Part shown: positions 18,985 to 28,340 of the stretch, piece after piece
Position numbering within the stretch: position 1 is the first letter of the stretch
Layout: every line of letters starts with the position of its first letter
Origin: DASPSM01 sp963800135
GTDB lineage: Bacteria; Planctomycetota; Planctomycetia; Planctomycetales; Planctomycetaceae
DNA length: 64,000 nt
Reading direction: 5' to 3'
Assembly: GCA_963800135.1 (NCBI GenBank)
Contig: CAWCZR010000020.1
Location: forward strand, 1 to 64,000
Position numbers and translations under genes: made by a program
The notes under the pieces: generated by a model
What the model was told of the DNA's origin: nothing
The model's database searches: none
What the model saw: the letters and a program-made list of their open reading frames with translations, nothing else

Positions 18985-21900
18985 TCAGCGATCAACCTTT
19001 CCCGGACCCCACAATGCTTTGCCCGGTTTCGCGCCTGTGTGTTCGCCCTCCTTTGGCACGGGAACGCCGTTTACGAGCACATGGCGCATCCCAACCGCGT
19101 ACTGATGGGGCTTCTCGTAGGTGGCCCGGTCCTTGATGGTCTTCGGATCGAATACGATCACGTCGGCAAAATACCCTTCCTGCAACAGGCCTCGACCGTC
19201 AAGTCCCAGATTTGTCGCGGGCAGATGGCTGAGCTTGCGGACCGCTGCCTCAAGAGTCAGTAATTTTTCTTCGCGGACATATTTGCCAAGCAAGCGGGCG
19301 AAGTTGCCGTACGCCCGCGGATGCGGCATCGACTTGAGGAAAACGCCGTCCGGCGACTGGGCTGCCTCGTCGCTCCCCAAGCTGATCCAGGGGAGCGGGA
19401 CCAGCTTGCGGATGTTGGCGTCGGCCGTGATGAAGTACGCTGTGCCGATGCTCGATTGGTCCTCGGCAAGCAGGTCGAGCAGCATCTCCACTGGGTCCGT
19501 GCCATGGTCGCGCGCGATCTGCGCCAGATTCTTGCCCTGCAGAGGTTTGAGCGAGCTGTGCCTGAAGCTGATCAGCAAAATGTTCTCGGGTGAGCCTGCG
19601 TTGTGGTAGAAGTTCGGCCAGTCGGTCTTCTGCGTGATGTCGTTGATGATTCGCTTGCGGCTTGCGGGATCGCCGAGCCGGCGGCGCATGGCGACATCGC
19701 CTCCTTCCATCGCCCACGGCGGAATGCAGGCCGTGAGGGGAGCAGCGCCGGCCGTGTAGCAATACATGTCAGCCGTGATCGGCAGTCCCGCGCCGGGCCG
19801 CCTCGACACGGGCGATGGCGGCGTCCATTTTCTTCCAGTTGTTCTTGCCGGCCGCCTTGAAATGGTAGATTTCGGCGGGGATTCCCGCCTCGCGGCTGAT
19901 GCGAATCACCTCGTCGATGCCCTCCAACAGCCGCTCGCCTTCGCTGCGCATGTGAGTGATGTACTTCCCTTTGTGCCGGGCCGCCGCCTTGCACAGGGCG
20001 ATGAGTTCCTCGGTGTCTGCGTAATAGGCGGGGGCATACTCGAGGGCCGAGCCGATTCCGAGCGCACCGTCACGCATCTCTCGGTCGACGAGCTGGCACA
20101 TTCGTTCCAGTTCGTCCTTGGTCGGCTTTTTGTTCCCCAGTCCCAGCACATATTCGCGCACGGTCGTGGCGCCGAGGAATGAGGCCACGTTCTGAGAAAT
20201 CCCTTTTCGCTGCAGGAAATAGAGGTAATCGCTCAGCGTTGTCCACTCAATCTCGTACTTAATGTCGAATTGCTCGTTCTTCATCCGCTTCTTGATGGCC
20301 GGATTCACAGGCCCCCAAGAATTCCCCTCGCCCATGATTTGCGTGGTGACGCCCTGTCGGACTTCGCTCTGCCCGCGGCCGTCCGCCAGCAGAGAATCGG
20401 TCGACCAGCTGAGCATGTTGATGAAGCCCGGAGCCACCGCCAGGCCCTTGGCGTCCACGACGGTTTTTGCGGTCGCCTCAGCCAGGTCGCCCACCGCAGC
20501 AATGCGATCGCCGGTAATTCCGACGTCGACTCGGCGCGGCGGCCCGCCGGAGCCGTCGTAGACCGTGCCACCGCGAATCAAGACGTCAAACTGTTTGCCG
20601 GGCGACGCCCAAGCGATCGGGACTTCCAAGTAACTGGCGTGCTTCGCGTCCTGGTACAGAGCCACGTGGGCCGTCCGCGCGTCTGCTCGCGACTCGGCGG
20701 CCACCTCGCCTCCGCTGTTGTAGTTCTTCTCCAGGTAGATCGAGTTCGGCGACGAGAAGACGAGTCGGAGCCGACTCCCCTTCTCCAGACGCCGAGAGAA
20801 AAAGTTGAACGAGTCGAACTGGTAGCGCTCGATCGCCCCGGGCTTGACCAATTTCTCCTGACGCAAGGATTCTCGGTAGCGCGCTCGTTTGAGGTCGTCC
20901 GTCAGGGCAATGCTCGTTCCGTCGGGCTTGATTTCGTAGACATTCACAGCGAAATCCGTGTCCGGCACATCGAGCGCGATCCAGGCGACGAGCTTGAGAT
21001 AGCCGGTGATTTCGACGGCTTCGGGGAACGGATCGCTGTGGAACACCAGGCCGTTGCCGAAGAGGTTGAGCGCGCGGCGCTGATCGGTCACTTCATTCTT
21101 GATCGGCTCACGCTCCAGCTCCGCTGGGCGAATGTCGAGCGGATCGTACACGTACGATGCGGGGGGCGACTGGCTGGGCTTTGTGCGGGTGAGCGTGCCG
21201 GAGTGGAACGCGTCTGTGGGCGCGCCGTGCGTACTCGCGAGATAAAATTTCTCCGCCTTAGCCGGGATCGCCTCGAGGCTGTCGGCATATTTCCACGCCT
21301 CGGCTCCCGCGACGTAGTAGGCGACTCGCTTTTCGAGGAATTTGGGCTTCGCGCCTCCTTTCATCGTCCAGTCGTACCATTCGCGGTGCAGTTTGTTGAG
21401 GTCGAGAAGACAGGCGGCGCCGAACTTCAGGCCGCCCACCTCTTGCGTCGGAGTGCGCGTGCCGGCGTGGTCCCACGGGCCCATCAGCAGATAGTGACCC
21501 TCTCGGCCCTTGTCGGAGCCGTACTGCATGTGCCGGCGATAGAACGTCATCGCACCCTGCTGGTCGTCGTCGTAATTGCCAGTGATCGTGAGGATCGGGA
21601 TCCCAATTCGGGAATACGCGGCGGCGGCGGGAGCCATCGCGTCGAGATACTCGTCCCGCGTGCGATGCCGCAGCCATCTTTGAAAGTGTGGCGACGGATT
21701 ACCGACGAGCGTGTCGAGTTTTTGGAACGGAATGTGATTGAGATATCGCTCGCGATACTTGTCGATCCAGAAACCGGACTCACCGAAGAGCTTCGCGTTG
21801 GGCGTCGCGCCACTGGTGAATGTGAGCCATTGGACGTCGTACGAAACAAAGACGTTGTGCGGCGCGGGGAAATCAACTCCAGGGTGTGCGGCCGCGGCCG

Positions 21901-22384
21901 GGACAATGGTCGACAGATGAGGCGGGAACTCCTTGAGCGTCGCCCATTGGTTGAACCCGGCGTAGGATCCGCCCCACATGGCCACCTTGCCGCTCGACCA
22001 CGATTGTCTCGCCAGCCATTCCAAGACGTCGTGCCCATCACGGGCGTCGTTGGCGAAGGGCTCGAATTCGCCGGCGGAATTGCCGCGTCCACGGACGTCG
22101 ACCAGGGCGAAAACGTAGCCATTCCGCGCGAAGTACAGCGCGCGGTCGTGGTAGGTGTCGCTGATATACGGGGTCATCGTGAAGACGGCCGGCAACGCTT
22201 CCTTGGCGTCCGTCGGTCTGTAGAGCGTGGCGTTGAGTTTCACGCCATCGCGCATCGGGATCTTCACTCCCCAGATGATGTCGACCCGCTTTTCGGCAGC
22301 CGCAACTGTGTCGGCGCCGAGACACACCTGGCACACACCGACAAACGCCAAGATCAGGACGGTCCGACCCAGAAAAGTGCTCAA
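18985..22384 (-). CDS. Exported fusion: CocE/NonD alpha/beta hydrolase plus D-aminoacylase-like amidohydrolase (one frameshift)
   Basis: About 1,133 residues from ATG 22384. Residues 1-24 form a signal peptide. Residues 30-350 are an X-Pro dipeptidyl-peptidase/CocE catalytic domain (MRDGVKLNATLYRP, nucleophile in MWGGSYAGFNQW near 135, LLMGPWDHAGTRTP with His). Residues 370-590 are its jelly-roll domain (VAWIALDVPDTDFAVNVYEI, SRLRLVFSSPN). From about 598 a D-aminoacylase-like amidohydrolase begins without a gap (FDVLIRGGTVYDGSGGP, VAPGFINMLSWSTDSL, ITHMRSEG, EIYHFKAAG). The usual HxH after PGF is replaced by MLSWS, so metal binding must differ. At 19795 two bases (GC) seem lost; the second frame supplies AGLPITADMYCYTAGA and the end. 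Likely acts on acylated peptides or amino-acid esters outside the cytoplasm. Confidence 0.85.
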
Positions 22385-22399
22385 GCAATCGTGCTCCGA

Positions 22400-23023
22400 T
22401 CAACCGACAACAAGGCCCATCTTTCCAGACGAACGCTTTCTGGCTCGCAGGATGCAGCAGGAAATTGAGGTTACGCCGCCGAGAGGTCGACCGCAACGAC
22501 TTTTCACGCTCGCATGATGTGCCGACCGTCTGCAGACAGTTCTCGAGGCGGCAGTCTTCGGTTGTTCAAACCGAGGGTCGTGACATAGGTCCCGCGCAGG
22601 TTCAGAGGTCGAACCGGTCTTCAGGAATACGCCGACCCTCGACTTTTCAGACCGAAGTCGGGCGTCCCCAGGAGGCGAGCAGAACGTGGGTCGGAGGGGC
22701 GCTGTACAACAGCACGCCCAACACTCGTGAACGACAGAGTAACAAACTGCAGTATCGCTGTTGACGAGGAGGGCGAGGAACGATTTGTGTTCACGCGCTG
22801 CGCGTGAGCTGGCGGCCAGCCGAATTATTGTGAGCTTCAGTTTGTCGTTCAGATTCGGCCACGCCGCAACCAAGCAGGCCAGATCAGCGTCATCAAAAAT
22901 TGCCAAACCAGCTGAAAGTGCGTCGGATTTTGCGTCGCTTTCCGTCGAAAGCCTCACTTTTCCCGGGTAAACTGCAGGGTGTTCGAGCCCCGCCTCATCC
23001 GTAACTTCCGAAAGTCGCACCAC
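22400..23023 (-). CDS. Possible remnant of a small integrase-associated protein
   Basis: Only the first 80 residues look coding. They include GLAIFDDADLACLVAAWPNL and LKLTIIRLAASSRAAR, a pattern (aDLaxLVxAWPxLxxxxKxxIxxL) that I associate with short planctomycete proteins encoded beside tyrosine integrases. The remainder is Cys/Arg-rich read-through and probably not coding. No integrase is next to it now, and it lies within the presumed island 700 bp from the tRNA-Leu scar. Confidence 0.35.
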   Translation of the reverse strand: MVRLSEVTDEAGLEHPAVYPGKVRLSTESDAKSDALSAGLAIFDDADLACLVAAWPNLNDKLKLTIIRLAASSRAAREHKSFLALLVNSDTAVCYSVVHECWACCCTAPLRPTFCSPPGDARLRSEKSRVGVFLKTGSTSEPARDLCHDPRFEQPKTAASRTVCRRSAHHASVKSRCGRPLGGVTSISCCILRARKRSSGKMGLVVG

Positions 23024-23747
23024 ATTGAGACGGGTGAGTTTGCTTTAGCTCCCGTGCGACAGTGGGCAGAGCTGCTCGAGAGAGAGACCGCTCGCGGCAT
23101 TGCGTCCAAGAATTTGCCCCGTGCCCCGCGCTACTGTCAGAATCCATTCCACCGTCGCGGCGGTCTCGCGTTACGCCTTAGCGATAGCGGCCCCTTAGAG
23201 TGCAAGAAACGCGACAGCCATGCACCCAATTGCGAGAATGAAGTCACGCGCGAACACAACGGTTGTCAGCAACCAGTTAGCAGATCGGTTACCTTGCCTG
23301 GACACGATGTCCGCCCATGTCCTTGGTCGTCGACGGGGGGGGCACCGGCCCCGCATTCGTCAGCTTAGGCGACGCTAGACCCTCTTGCACCCGGTCGGCC
23401 TGGCTCTTCACTATGACTCAACAACGGGGCTCACGACGATTTTGGAGACGTGGGGCGGTTTCTCCGGGGTCAGGCCGACTTGAGCGCCCATCCGTACATG
23501 CCGACGCGAGATTAAGGTCCAAAATCCGAGGTGCCCCCGGGCGTGCAGGTCCGCGTCGAAACGGTTTCAGAATCGTCATCGTCCGCGGCCCATCGGACAC
23601 GTGGAAAAAGAGAATCTGTCTGTTCCTACCCCATTCCTACTAACGGAGGCCTGGCGAGGTATACTGCAGGTGACGCGATCTCCTCGAAATCGCTTGATTT
23701 TCAGGGGTTAATTGTCGAGTACGGTCGACGTCGGCATGGTCGGAAGC
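23024..23747. other. Gene-poor island end before the tRNA-Leu fragment
   Basis: 720 bp with only short, overlapping open frames in several phases and no recognisable motif. Its position directly before the tRNA fragment suggests the decayed end of an integrated element. The stretch 22385-22780 upstream of the hydrolase fusion is equally empty of recognisable genes. Confidence 0.4.
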
Positions 23748-23803
23748 GATTCAAAATCCAGTATCCGTAACTGGGTGTGTGGGTTCGAGTCCCTCCTCCG
23801 GCA
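23748..23803 (+). other. tRNA-Leu(CAA) 3' fragment, probable attachment-site scar
   Basis: From the anticodon loop onward (GATTCAAAATCCAG) the sequence follows a tRNA-Leu: variable arm, T arm GTGGG-TTCGAGT-CCCTC (one mismatch), 3' acceptor strand CTCCGGC and discriminator A at 23803. Upstream bases cannot form the other half of the anticodon stem, a D arm or the 5' acceptor (GCCGGAG expected). Tyrosine integrases commonly cross over within the anticodon arm and leave exactly such a 3' half at the far end of the element. The orientation implies that the intact tRNA lies to the left, outside this window. Confidence 0.75.
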
Positions 23804-23902
23804 CTGATGGCGAGGCCGTTGCCGAGTGGGCACGCTTGGCCCAGTCTCCGGTGCTCAGTCTCTTGGCTCGATACGAGCGTCTTTGCGCGCCCCGGTGAGC
23901 CC

Positions 23903-24277
23903 ATGGTCGACCAATCCAACGCGGGCTTCTGGACTCACACCCGCACGTGTTTGGTGCTGGCTCTCGCGTTTGGGCTGTTGTCCTGGTCGATCGCTGCGGC
24001 CAGCTACGCCAAGTACACCGAGCCCGACGCACAGCCCGGTTACGAAGTCTTGGGGGCGGTGAGCACCACCGGCCTGGGCAGACGAGCGCTGGCCGTGAGA
24101 TTGGCCGTCGAAGGGGTGGCTCAGCTGCCGAACGTGCACCACGTTGTGAGGTATGCGATCTGGGAAAAGCCCTGGCTCGCGGGAATTTTTGTTGGTCTGG
24201 AAGCGGTGCCATTGGGCGCCTGGTTTTTGTTGCATCGGGTCGAGCGCGAACTCGCGTCTCCGCGGCGACGCCGCTAG
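23903..24277 (+). CDS. Hypothetical membrane protein, two predicted helices
   Basis: 124 residues from ATG 23903 (MVDQSNAGFWTHTRTCLVLA), chosen because the upstream in-frame extension reads through the tRNA fragment. Helix one is LVLALAFGLLSWSIAAASYA and helix two is LAGIFVGLEAVPLGAWFLL, with a soluble loop of about 60 residues between and an Arg-rich tail. No family recognised. It is the first gene beyond the tRNA-Leu scar. Confidence 0.55.
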   Translation: MVDQSNAGFWTHTRTCLVLALAFGLLSWSIAAASYAKYTEPDAQPGYEVLGAVSTTGLGRRALAVRLAVEGVAQLPNVHHVVRYAIWEKPWLAGIFVGLEAVPLGAWFLLHRVERELASPRRRR

Positions 24278-24516
24278 GTAACGCGATCGTCGGCACGTGT
24301 GAGGGCTCCCTTCCAGGGTGCGTTCCAAGCCGCTCAAAATTGCGCTGGCGGACCCGAATACTTCGACGCTTCGAAGTCCCGGTTGCGCACCCTACGGCTG
24401 AAGTCAGATTCGGCTCGCGCTCAAAAAGCCCGCCAGCGACTGTAAGAAACCGCGGCCGGCGCCCGACTATCTTATGGGAAAAGTGGGTCGCCGCGGTTTT
24501 CGAGGAGCTGCCGGAG

Positions 24517-25046
24517 TTGGGCGATCTGAGCGGGACGGACTGGGAGCGGATTGTCGCGGAGCACGGGCCCGCTGTCTGGACGACCGTCTTTCGAATCCTG
24601 AAACACGAGGCCGACGCGCAGGATTGCTACCAGCAGACTTTTCTCGACGCGTTCCGGGCGAGTCGTCGACGGCCGGCGAGCAATTGGGCCGCGTTCTTGG
24701 CGCGGATTGCCACGCGGCGGGCCATTGATCGATTAAGGGAGCGCATCGCCGCCCGCAATCACCGCGCGCGGAGCCTGTGTCGCAAGGCGTCGGCAATCCG
24801 GTCGGGCCGGCGCCGCAGCACGTGGACGTCGATTTGACGGACGCGCTGCGCGCGGCGCTCGCCGAGTTGCCGCCGTCCCAAGCGACGGTGTTTTGGCTGC
24901 GAAACGTCGAAGAACTGAGCTATGCGGAGATCGCCGATCAAATGGGATTCAGCATCAACAAGGTGGGGGTGCTGCTGCACCGGGCCCGGGCCTCGTTGGC
25001 GCGGCTCTTCCCCAGGGACGAGGTGGCCGGGAGCGAAACGCGATGA
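24517..25046 (+). CDS. ECF-type RNA polymerase sigma factor (one frameshift)
   Basis: Directs RNA polymerase to specific promoters. Region 2 reads WTTVFRILKHEADAQDCYQQ and TFLDAFRAS, with IATRRAIDRLRERIAARN. Near 24765 a CG dinucleotide seems to be duplicated (CACCGCGCGCGG for CACCGCGCGG). The next frame continues EPVSQGVGNPVGPAPQHVDV and holds region 4: LPPSQATVFWLRNVEELSYA, EIADQMGFSINKVGVLLHRA. No ATG fits the frame; TTG 24517 has GAGGAG nine bases upstream. The stop overlaps the next gene as ATGA, so the two are co-translated and probably functionally paired. Confidence 0.8.
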
Positions 25047-25945
25047 ACCAGTCACCCCAGCATGAACCGAGTCGACTCGACGAAGCCGTCGCGGCGATGC
25101 GACGGACGTCCGTTCCGCAGCGGCCCCCGGATCGATCCGTGCTCGATGTGATTTCGGCGAGTGAAAACAGCGTTTTCGGGCGAATTCCTCAAAAACTTTT
25201 GCAAAGGATCCAGCGCGTGCATCCCATCGTTCGCTATTCGATCGTGGCCACCGTTTTGGCGGCCCTGGTGCTCACTGGCTGGGGCCGGCGCACGGACACA
25301 GTGCTCCTGGCAGACGTGGTCACCGCCATGTCCAAACACAAGACGTTCCGTTTCGAGGTCAAACGCGAGAAACTTCCCGTCGAAGCCCCCGGCAACTCGC
25401 GAGAGCTGTCTGACGAGACCAAACGCCGACTGGGCGGCGGGGGCCCCCGATGGCCAGTCACCCAAATCAGTTATGGAACTCTCGACACGATGCACGCGCG
25501 GATCGAGGACAGCCGTGGCACTTTGACCATCGTGGATCAGGCCAAGGGAATTCTGCTGCGACTCGATCCTCAGGAAAAGACCGCGGTCGCGTCGAAGTTT
25601 CCGCCAGTGAAGAAGCGGAATGGATTCTTCGCGATTCTCGACGAACTTATGAAGGACAAGGCAACGATCGCGACCAACGAACAACTCGACGGCGTGGCCG
25701 TCGTGGTCTATCGACTCACGAAGGATCAGGTGAACTCGACCCTTTGGGTCGATCGAGCCACCGAACTGCCGGTTCGCCTGGTGATGGAGCATTCCGGCCC
25801 GCTTCAGCAGAAGACCACGATGACAAATTTCGTCTGGGACCCGCCCATCGCCGATCCGGCCGCCTTCTTCAGCGTCGATCCTCCGGCCGGCTACCAAGTC
25901 CAGACGCGAAACCTGTTCAAAAGCGACCCGCCGGAGAAAAAGTAA
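25043..25945 (+). CDS. Membrane-anchored periplasmic protein paired with the sigma factor (possible anti-sigma)
   Basis: 300 residues from ATG 25043, overlapping the sigma stop. A cytoplasmic N-terminus of about 75 residues is followed by one helix (YSIVATVLAALVLTGWG) and then a LolA/MucB-like beta domain (LADVVTAMSKHKTFRFEVKR, LTIVDQAKGILLRLDPQEK, VVVYRLTKDQVNSTLWVD, LPVRLVMEHSG) ending FFSVDPPAGYQV. This layout is common in planctomycetes downstream of ECF sigma genes. The gene pairing suggests a regulator that senses something in the periplasm. The sigma-binding segment itself is not recognisable, so the anti-sigma role is inference. Confidence 0.75.
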   Translation: MNQSPQHEPSRLDEAVAAMRRTSVPQRPPDRSVLDVISASENSVFGRIPQKLLQRIQRVHPIVRYSIVATVLAALVLTGWGRRTDTVLLADVVTAMSKHKTFRFEVKREKLPVEAPGNSRELSDETKRRLGGGGPRWPVTQISYGTLDTMHARIEDSRGTLTIVDQAKGILLRLDPQEKTAVASKFPPVKKRNGFFAILDELMKDKATIATNEQLDGVAVVVYRLTKDQVNSTLWVDRATELPVRLVMEHSGPLQQKTTMTNFVWDPPIADPAAFFSVDPPAGYQVQTRNLFKSDPPEKK

Positions 25946-26106
25946 ACAGCCGATTCCCCACGAGCGAGGGACCGCCGCTTGGTGGAAAATCGCAGCGCGT
26001 GCCCCGGCGTGGAAGCCGCGCGCCTCCGGCGATACGATCGCAAGTGCCGGGCCGGCGGTGGCCTCGGGACGAAGACTAAAATTCTGCGGGGCTGATGGGG
26101 GAAACG

Positions 26107-26898
26107 ATGAGTAGCATCCGTGACTTTCGGACGTTGATCGGGCGGTCGGCAAAGTTCGGTTCGGTCGCCTGTCTGGCGATCGGTGTGGCGACCTTTGTGA
26201 CGGCTTATGCCAAGGAATACGAGAGCGGCATCAAGTGGCTCGAGCCCAAGGTGATCGAGCCGGGGGCGCAGTGCGGCGAACCGCCCTCAGATGCGATCAT
26301 CCTCTTCAATGGCAAGGACCTCTCGAGGTGGGAGAAGGCCGACAAGTGGGAAATCAAGGACGGCTACGCCATTCCCCACGGGCACGACATCAAGACGAAG
26401 GAAGCCTTCGGCGATTGCCAGCTGCACGTCGAGTGGGCCACGCCGTCGGTCGTCTCCGGATCGGGGCAGGGGCGCGGCAACAGCGGCGTCTACTTAATGG
26501 ACAAGTACGAGGTTCAGATCCTCGATTCGTACAACAACAAGACGTATTTCGACGGGCAGGCGGGCGGCATCTATAAGCAGAAGCCACCGATGGTCAATTG
26601 CTGTCGCAAGCCGGGCGAATGGCAGACGTATGACATCGTCTTCAACGCTCCGCGGTTTGGCGAAGGGGGCCGGCTGCTGAAGCCCGGGTACGTCACGGTC
26701 TTTCAGAATGGCGTGCTGATCCAGAACCATTCGGAACTCTTGGGCAGCACGTTCTACGACCAGCCGCCGCACTACGAGCCGCATGCTCCCAAAGGGAAGC
26801 TGCAGTTGCAGTTCCATCACAATCCGGTGCGGTTTCGGAACATCTGGATCCGCGAGATCCACGAGCCGCCCCTCTCCACCGAACACGCCTCAAAATAG
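26107..26898 (+). CDS. DUF1080 (3-keto-disaccharide hydrolase-like) exported protein
   Basis: 263 residues. ATG 26107 is preceded by GGGGGAA; ATG 26095 in frame is also possible. A signal-like segment (SVACLAIGVATFVTAYA) leads to a single concanavalin-like jelly roll: IILFNGKDLSRWEKADKWEI, FGDCQLHVEWATPS, GRGNSGVYLMDKYEVQILDS, GGIYKQKPPMVN, GEWQTYDIVFNAPRF, LQLQFHHNPVRFRNIWIREI. The family is abundant in planctomycetes, and some members hydrolyse 3-keto-glycosides. Full length and intact. The substrate cannot be read from sequence. Confidence 0.9.
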   Translation: MSSIRDFRTLIGRSAKFGSVACLAIGVATFVTAYAKEYESGIKWLEPKVIEPGAQCGEPPSDAIILFNGKDLSRWEKADKWEIKDGYAIPHGHDIKTKEAFGDCQLHVEWATPSVVSGSGQGRGNSGVYLMDKYEVQILDSYNNKTYFDGQAGGIYKQKPPMVNCCRKPGEWQTYDIVFNAPRFGEGGRLLKPGYVTVFQNGVLIQNHSELLGSTFYDQPPHYEPHAPKGKLQLQFHHNPVRFRNIWIREIHEPPLSTEHASK

Positions 26899-27080
26899 CC
26901 GCGTTGCCAGTCGCGGTCCGCGGCGGCCTCTGGCTATACTGAGATTTCGGGCGAATCTGGGATTTCGCACGAATCTCGTCGCCGAACAGGCGAGCCGCGG
27001 GACGGCAAACCGTGGCCGGGGAGGGGCGCTCGCTCCCTCCTTTGCGCCGTCCGGCCCGTTGCCGCGAGGACTTCCTTTCG

Positions 27081-28340
27081 ATGACCGACACTCCACGTCA
27101 ATCTTCGTCCCCAGGATCCCCGATCGGCGGTCCGAGCATCTGCATCGTGGGGGGAGCGGGCCACGTTGGTCTGCCGTTGGCCCTGGTGCTGGCCAGCAAG
27201 GGGCATTCGGTCCGCATCTACGATCTCAACCGAGAGGTGCTCAAGCGGATCCAGGACGGCGTGATGCCGTTCGCCGAGGCCGACGCGGAGCCCTTGTTGC
27301 AGCAAGCGCTCGAGGCCAATCGCCTGTCGTTCAGCTCGTCGGCCGACAGCATTGCCGACGTGCCCACGGTGATCGTGACGATCGGCACGCCGGTCGATGA
27401 GTTTATGAACCCGGAGACGCGGGTCATCAAGCAGTGGGCCGACGATTCGCTGCCGTATCTGTCGCCGGGCCAACTGCTCGTGTTTCGCTCGACGATTTAT
27501 CCCGGCACGACGCAGTGGCTCGAAAGTTATCTGACCCGTTGCGGCAAGGAAGTCTTGCTGGCCTACTGCCCCGAGCGGATTGTGCAGGGTTTCGCGGTTC
27601 GCGAACTGCAGACGTTGCCTCAGATCATTAGCGGCACGACCGATGCGGCGGCCGAGGCGGCGGCCGCGATCTTCTCCACGATCGCGCCGCAGATTGTGCG
27701 GTTGGCTCCGATGGAAGCCGAGTTCGCCAAGTTGTTCACCAACGCGCATCGCTACATCGAGTTTGCGATCGCCAACCAGTTCTACATGATCGCCAGCTCG
27801 GCGGGCGTCGATTACAACCGGGTGCTCGAGGGGTTGAAGGCGAACTACCCGCGGGCCAAAGGGATGCCGACGGCCGGCTTCAGCGCGGGTCCCTGCCTAG
27901 TCAAAGACACGATTCAGCTAGCCGCGTTTTCGCAGAACCAGTTTCCGCTGGGGCACGCGGCCATGCTCGTCAATGAGGGGCTAGTGCTCTACCTCGTCGA
28001 GGAGATGAAGCGGAAATATCCTCTGTCCGAAATGACGGTGGGCCTGTTGGGCATGGCCTTCAAGGCCGACTGCGACGACACCCGCTCCTCGCTCAGTTAC
28101 AAGCTAAAAAAACTGCTCAAGCTGGTGGCGGCCGACGTGCTGACCACCGATCCGTACGTGGCGACCGATTCCGAGCTGCTGCCGGTCGAAGACGTTGTCG
28201 AGCGGAGCGATCTGCTGGTCCTGTGCACGCCGCACACCGCGTATCGCCAGCTCGACCGTCGCAACAAGCCGATGATCGACGTGTGGGGCTTCTGGCGGAA
28301 GTCGACCGCGGAGGGGCGCCCGGTGGACGTGGTCATCTGA
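27081..28340 (+). CDS. UDP-sugar dehydrogenase family protein (nucleotide-sugar 6-dehydrogenase)
   Basis: 419 residues from ATG 27081. It oxidises the C6 of a nucleotide sugar to a uronate with NAD. Rossmann motif GGAGHVGLPLALVLASKG is at residues 24-41 and VIVTIGTPVDEF marks the second strand. SAGPCLVKDTIQLA contains the catalytic Cys. The C-terminal UDP-binding domain has LLGMAFKADCDDTRSSLSYK. Length and motifs resemble WecC-type and related dehydrogenases; the exact sugar is unknown. Its stop overlaps the start of the next glycosyltransferase (TGATG), and an epimerase follows, forming a surface-polysaccharide set. Confidence 0.9.
   Translation: MTDTPRQSSSPGSPIGGPSICIVGGAGHVGLPLALVLASKGHSVRIYDLNREVLKRIQDGVMPFAEADAEPLLQQALEANRLSFSSSADSIADVPTVIVTIGTPVDEFMNPETRVIKQWADDSLPYLSPGQLLVFRSTIYPGTTQWLESYLTRCGKEVLLAYCPERIVQGFAVRELQTLPQIISGTTDAAAEAAAAIFSTIAPQIVRLAPMEAEFAKLFTNAHRYIEFAIANQFYMIASSAGVDYNRVLEGLKANYPRAKGMPTAGFSAGPCLVKDTIQLAAFSQNQFPLGHAAMLVNEGLVLYLVEEMKRKYPLSEMTVGLLGMAFKADCDDTRSSLSYKLKKLLKLVAADVLTTDPYVATDSELLPVEDVVERSDLLVLCTPHTAYRQLDRRNKPMIDVWGFWRKSTAEGRPVDVVI

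Noticed and set aside
20270..22468. 732-residue open frame on the plus strand
   Set aside because: It lies wholly antisense to the hydrolase fusion, is Arg/Val/Asp-rich and has no family motif. A shadow of high GC.
22970..23030. A third tRNA-like scar at the start of the small minus-strand frame
   Set aside because: The TTCGA stretch has no T-stem pairs or acceptor sequence around it.
23700..23803. A complete tRNA-Leu gene
   Set aside because: The 5' half, including acceptor strand, D arm and half of the anticodon stem, is absent, so only a 3' fragment is reported.
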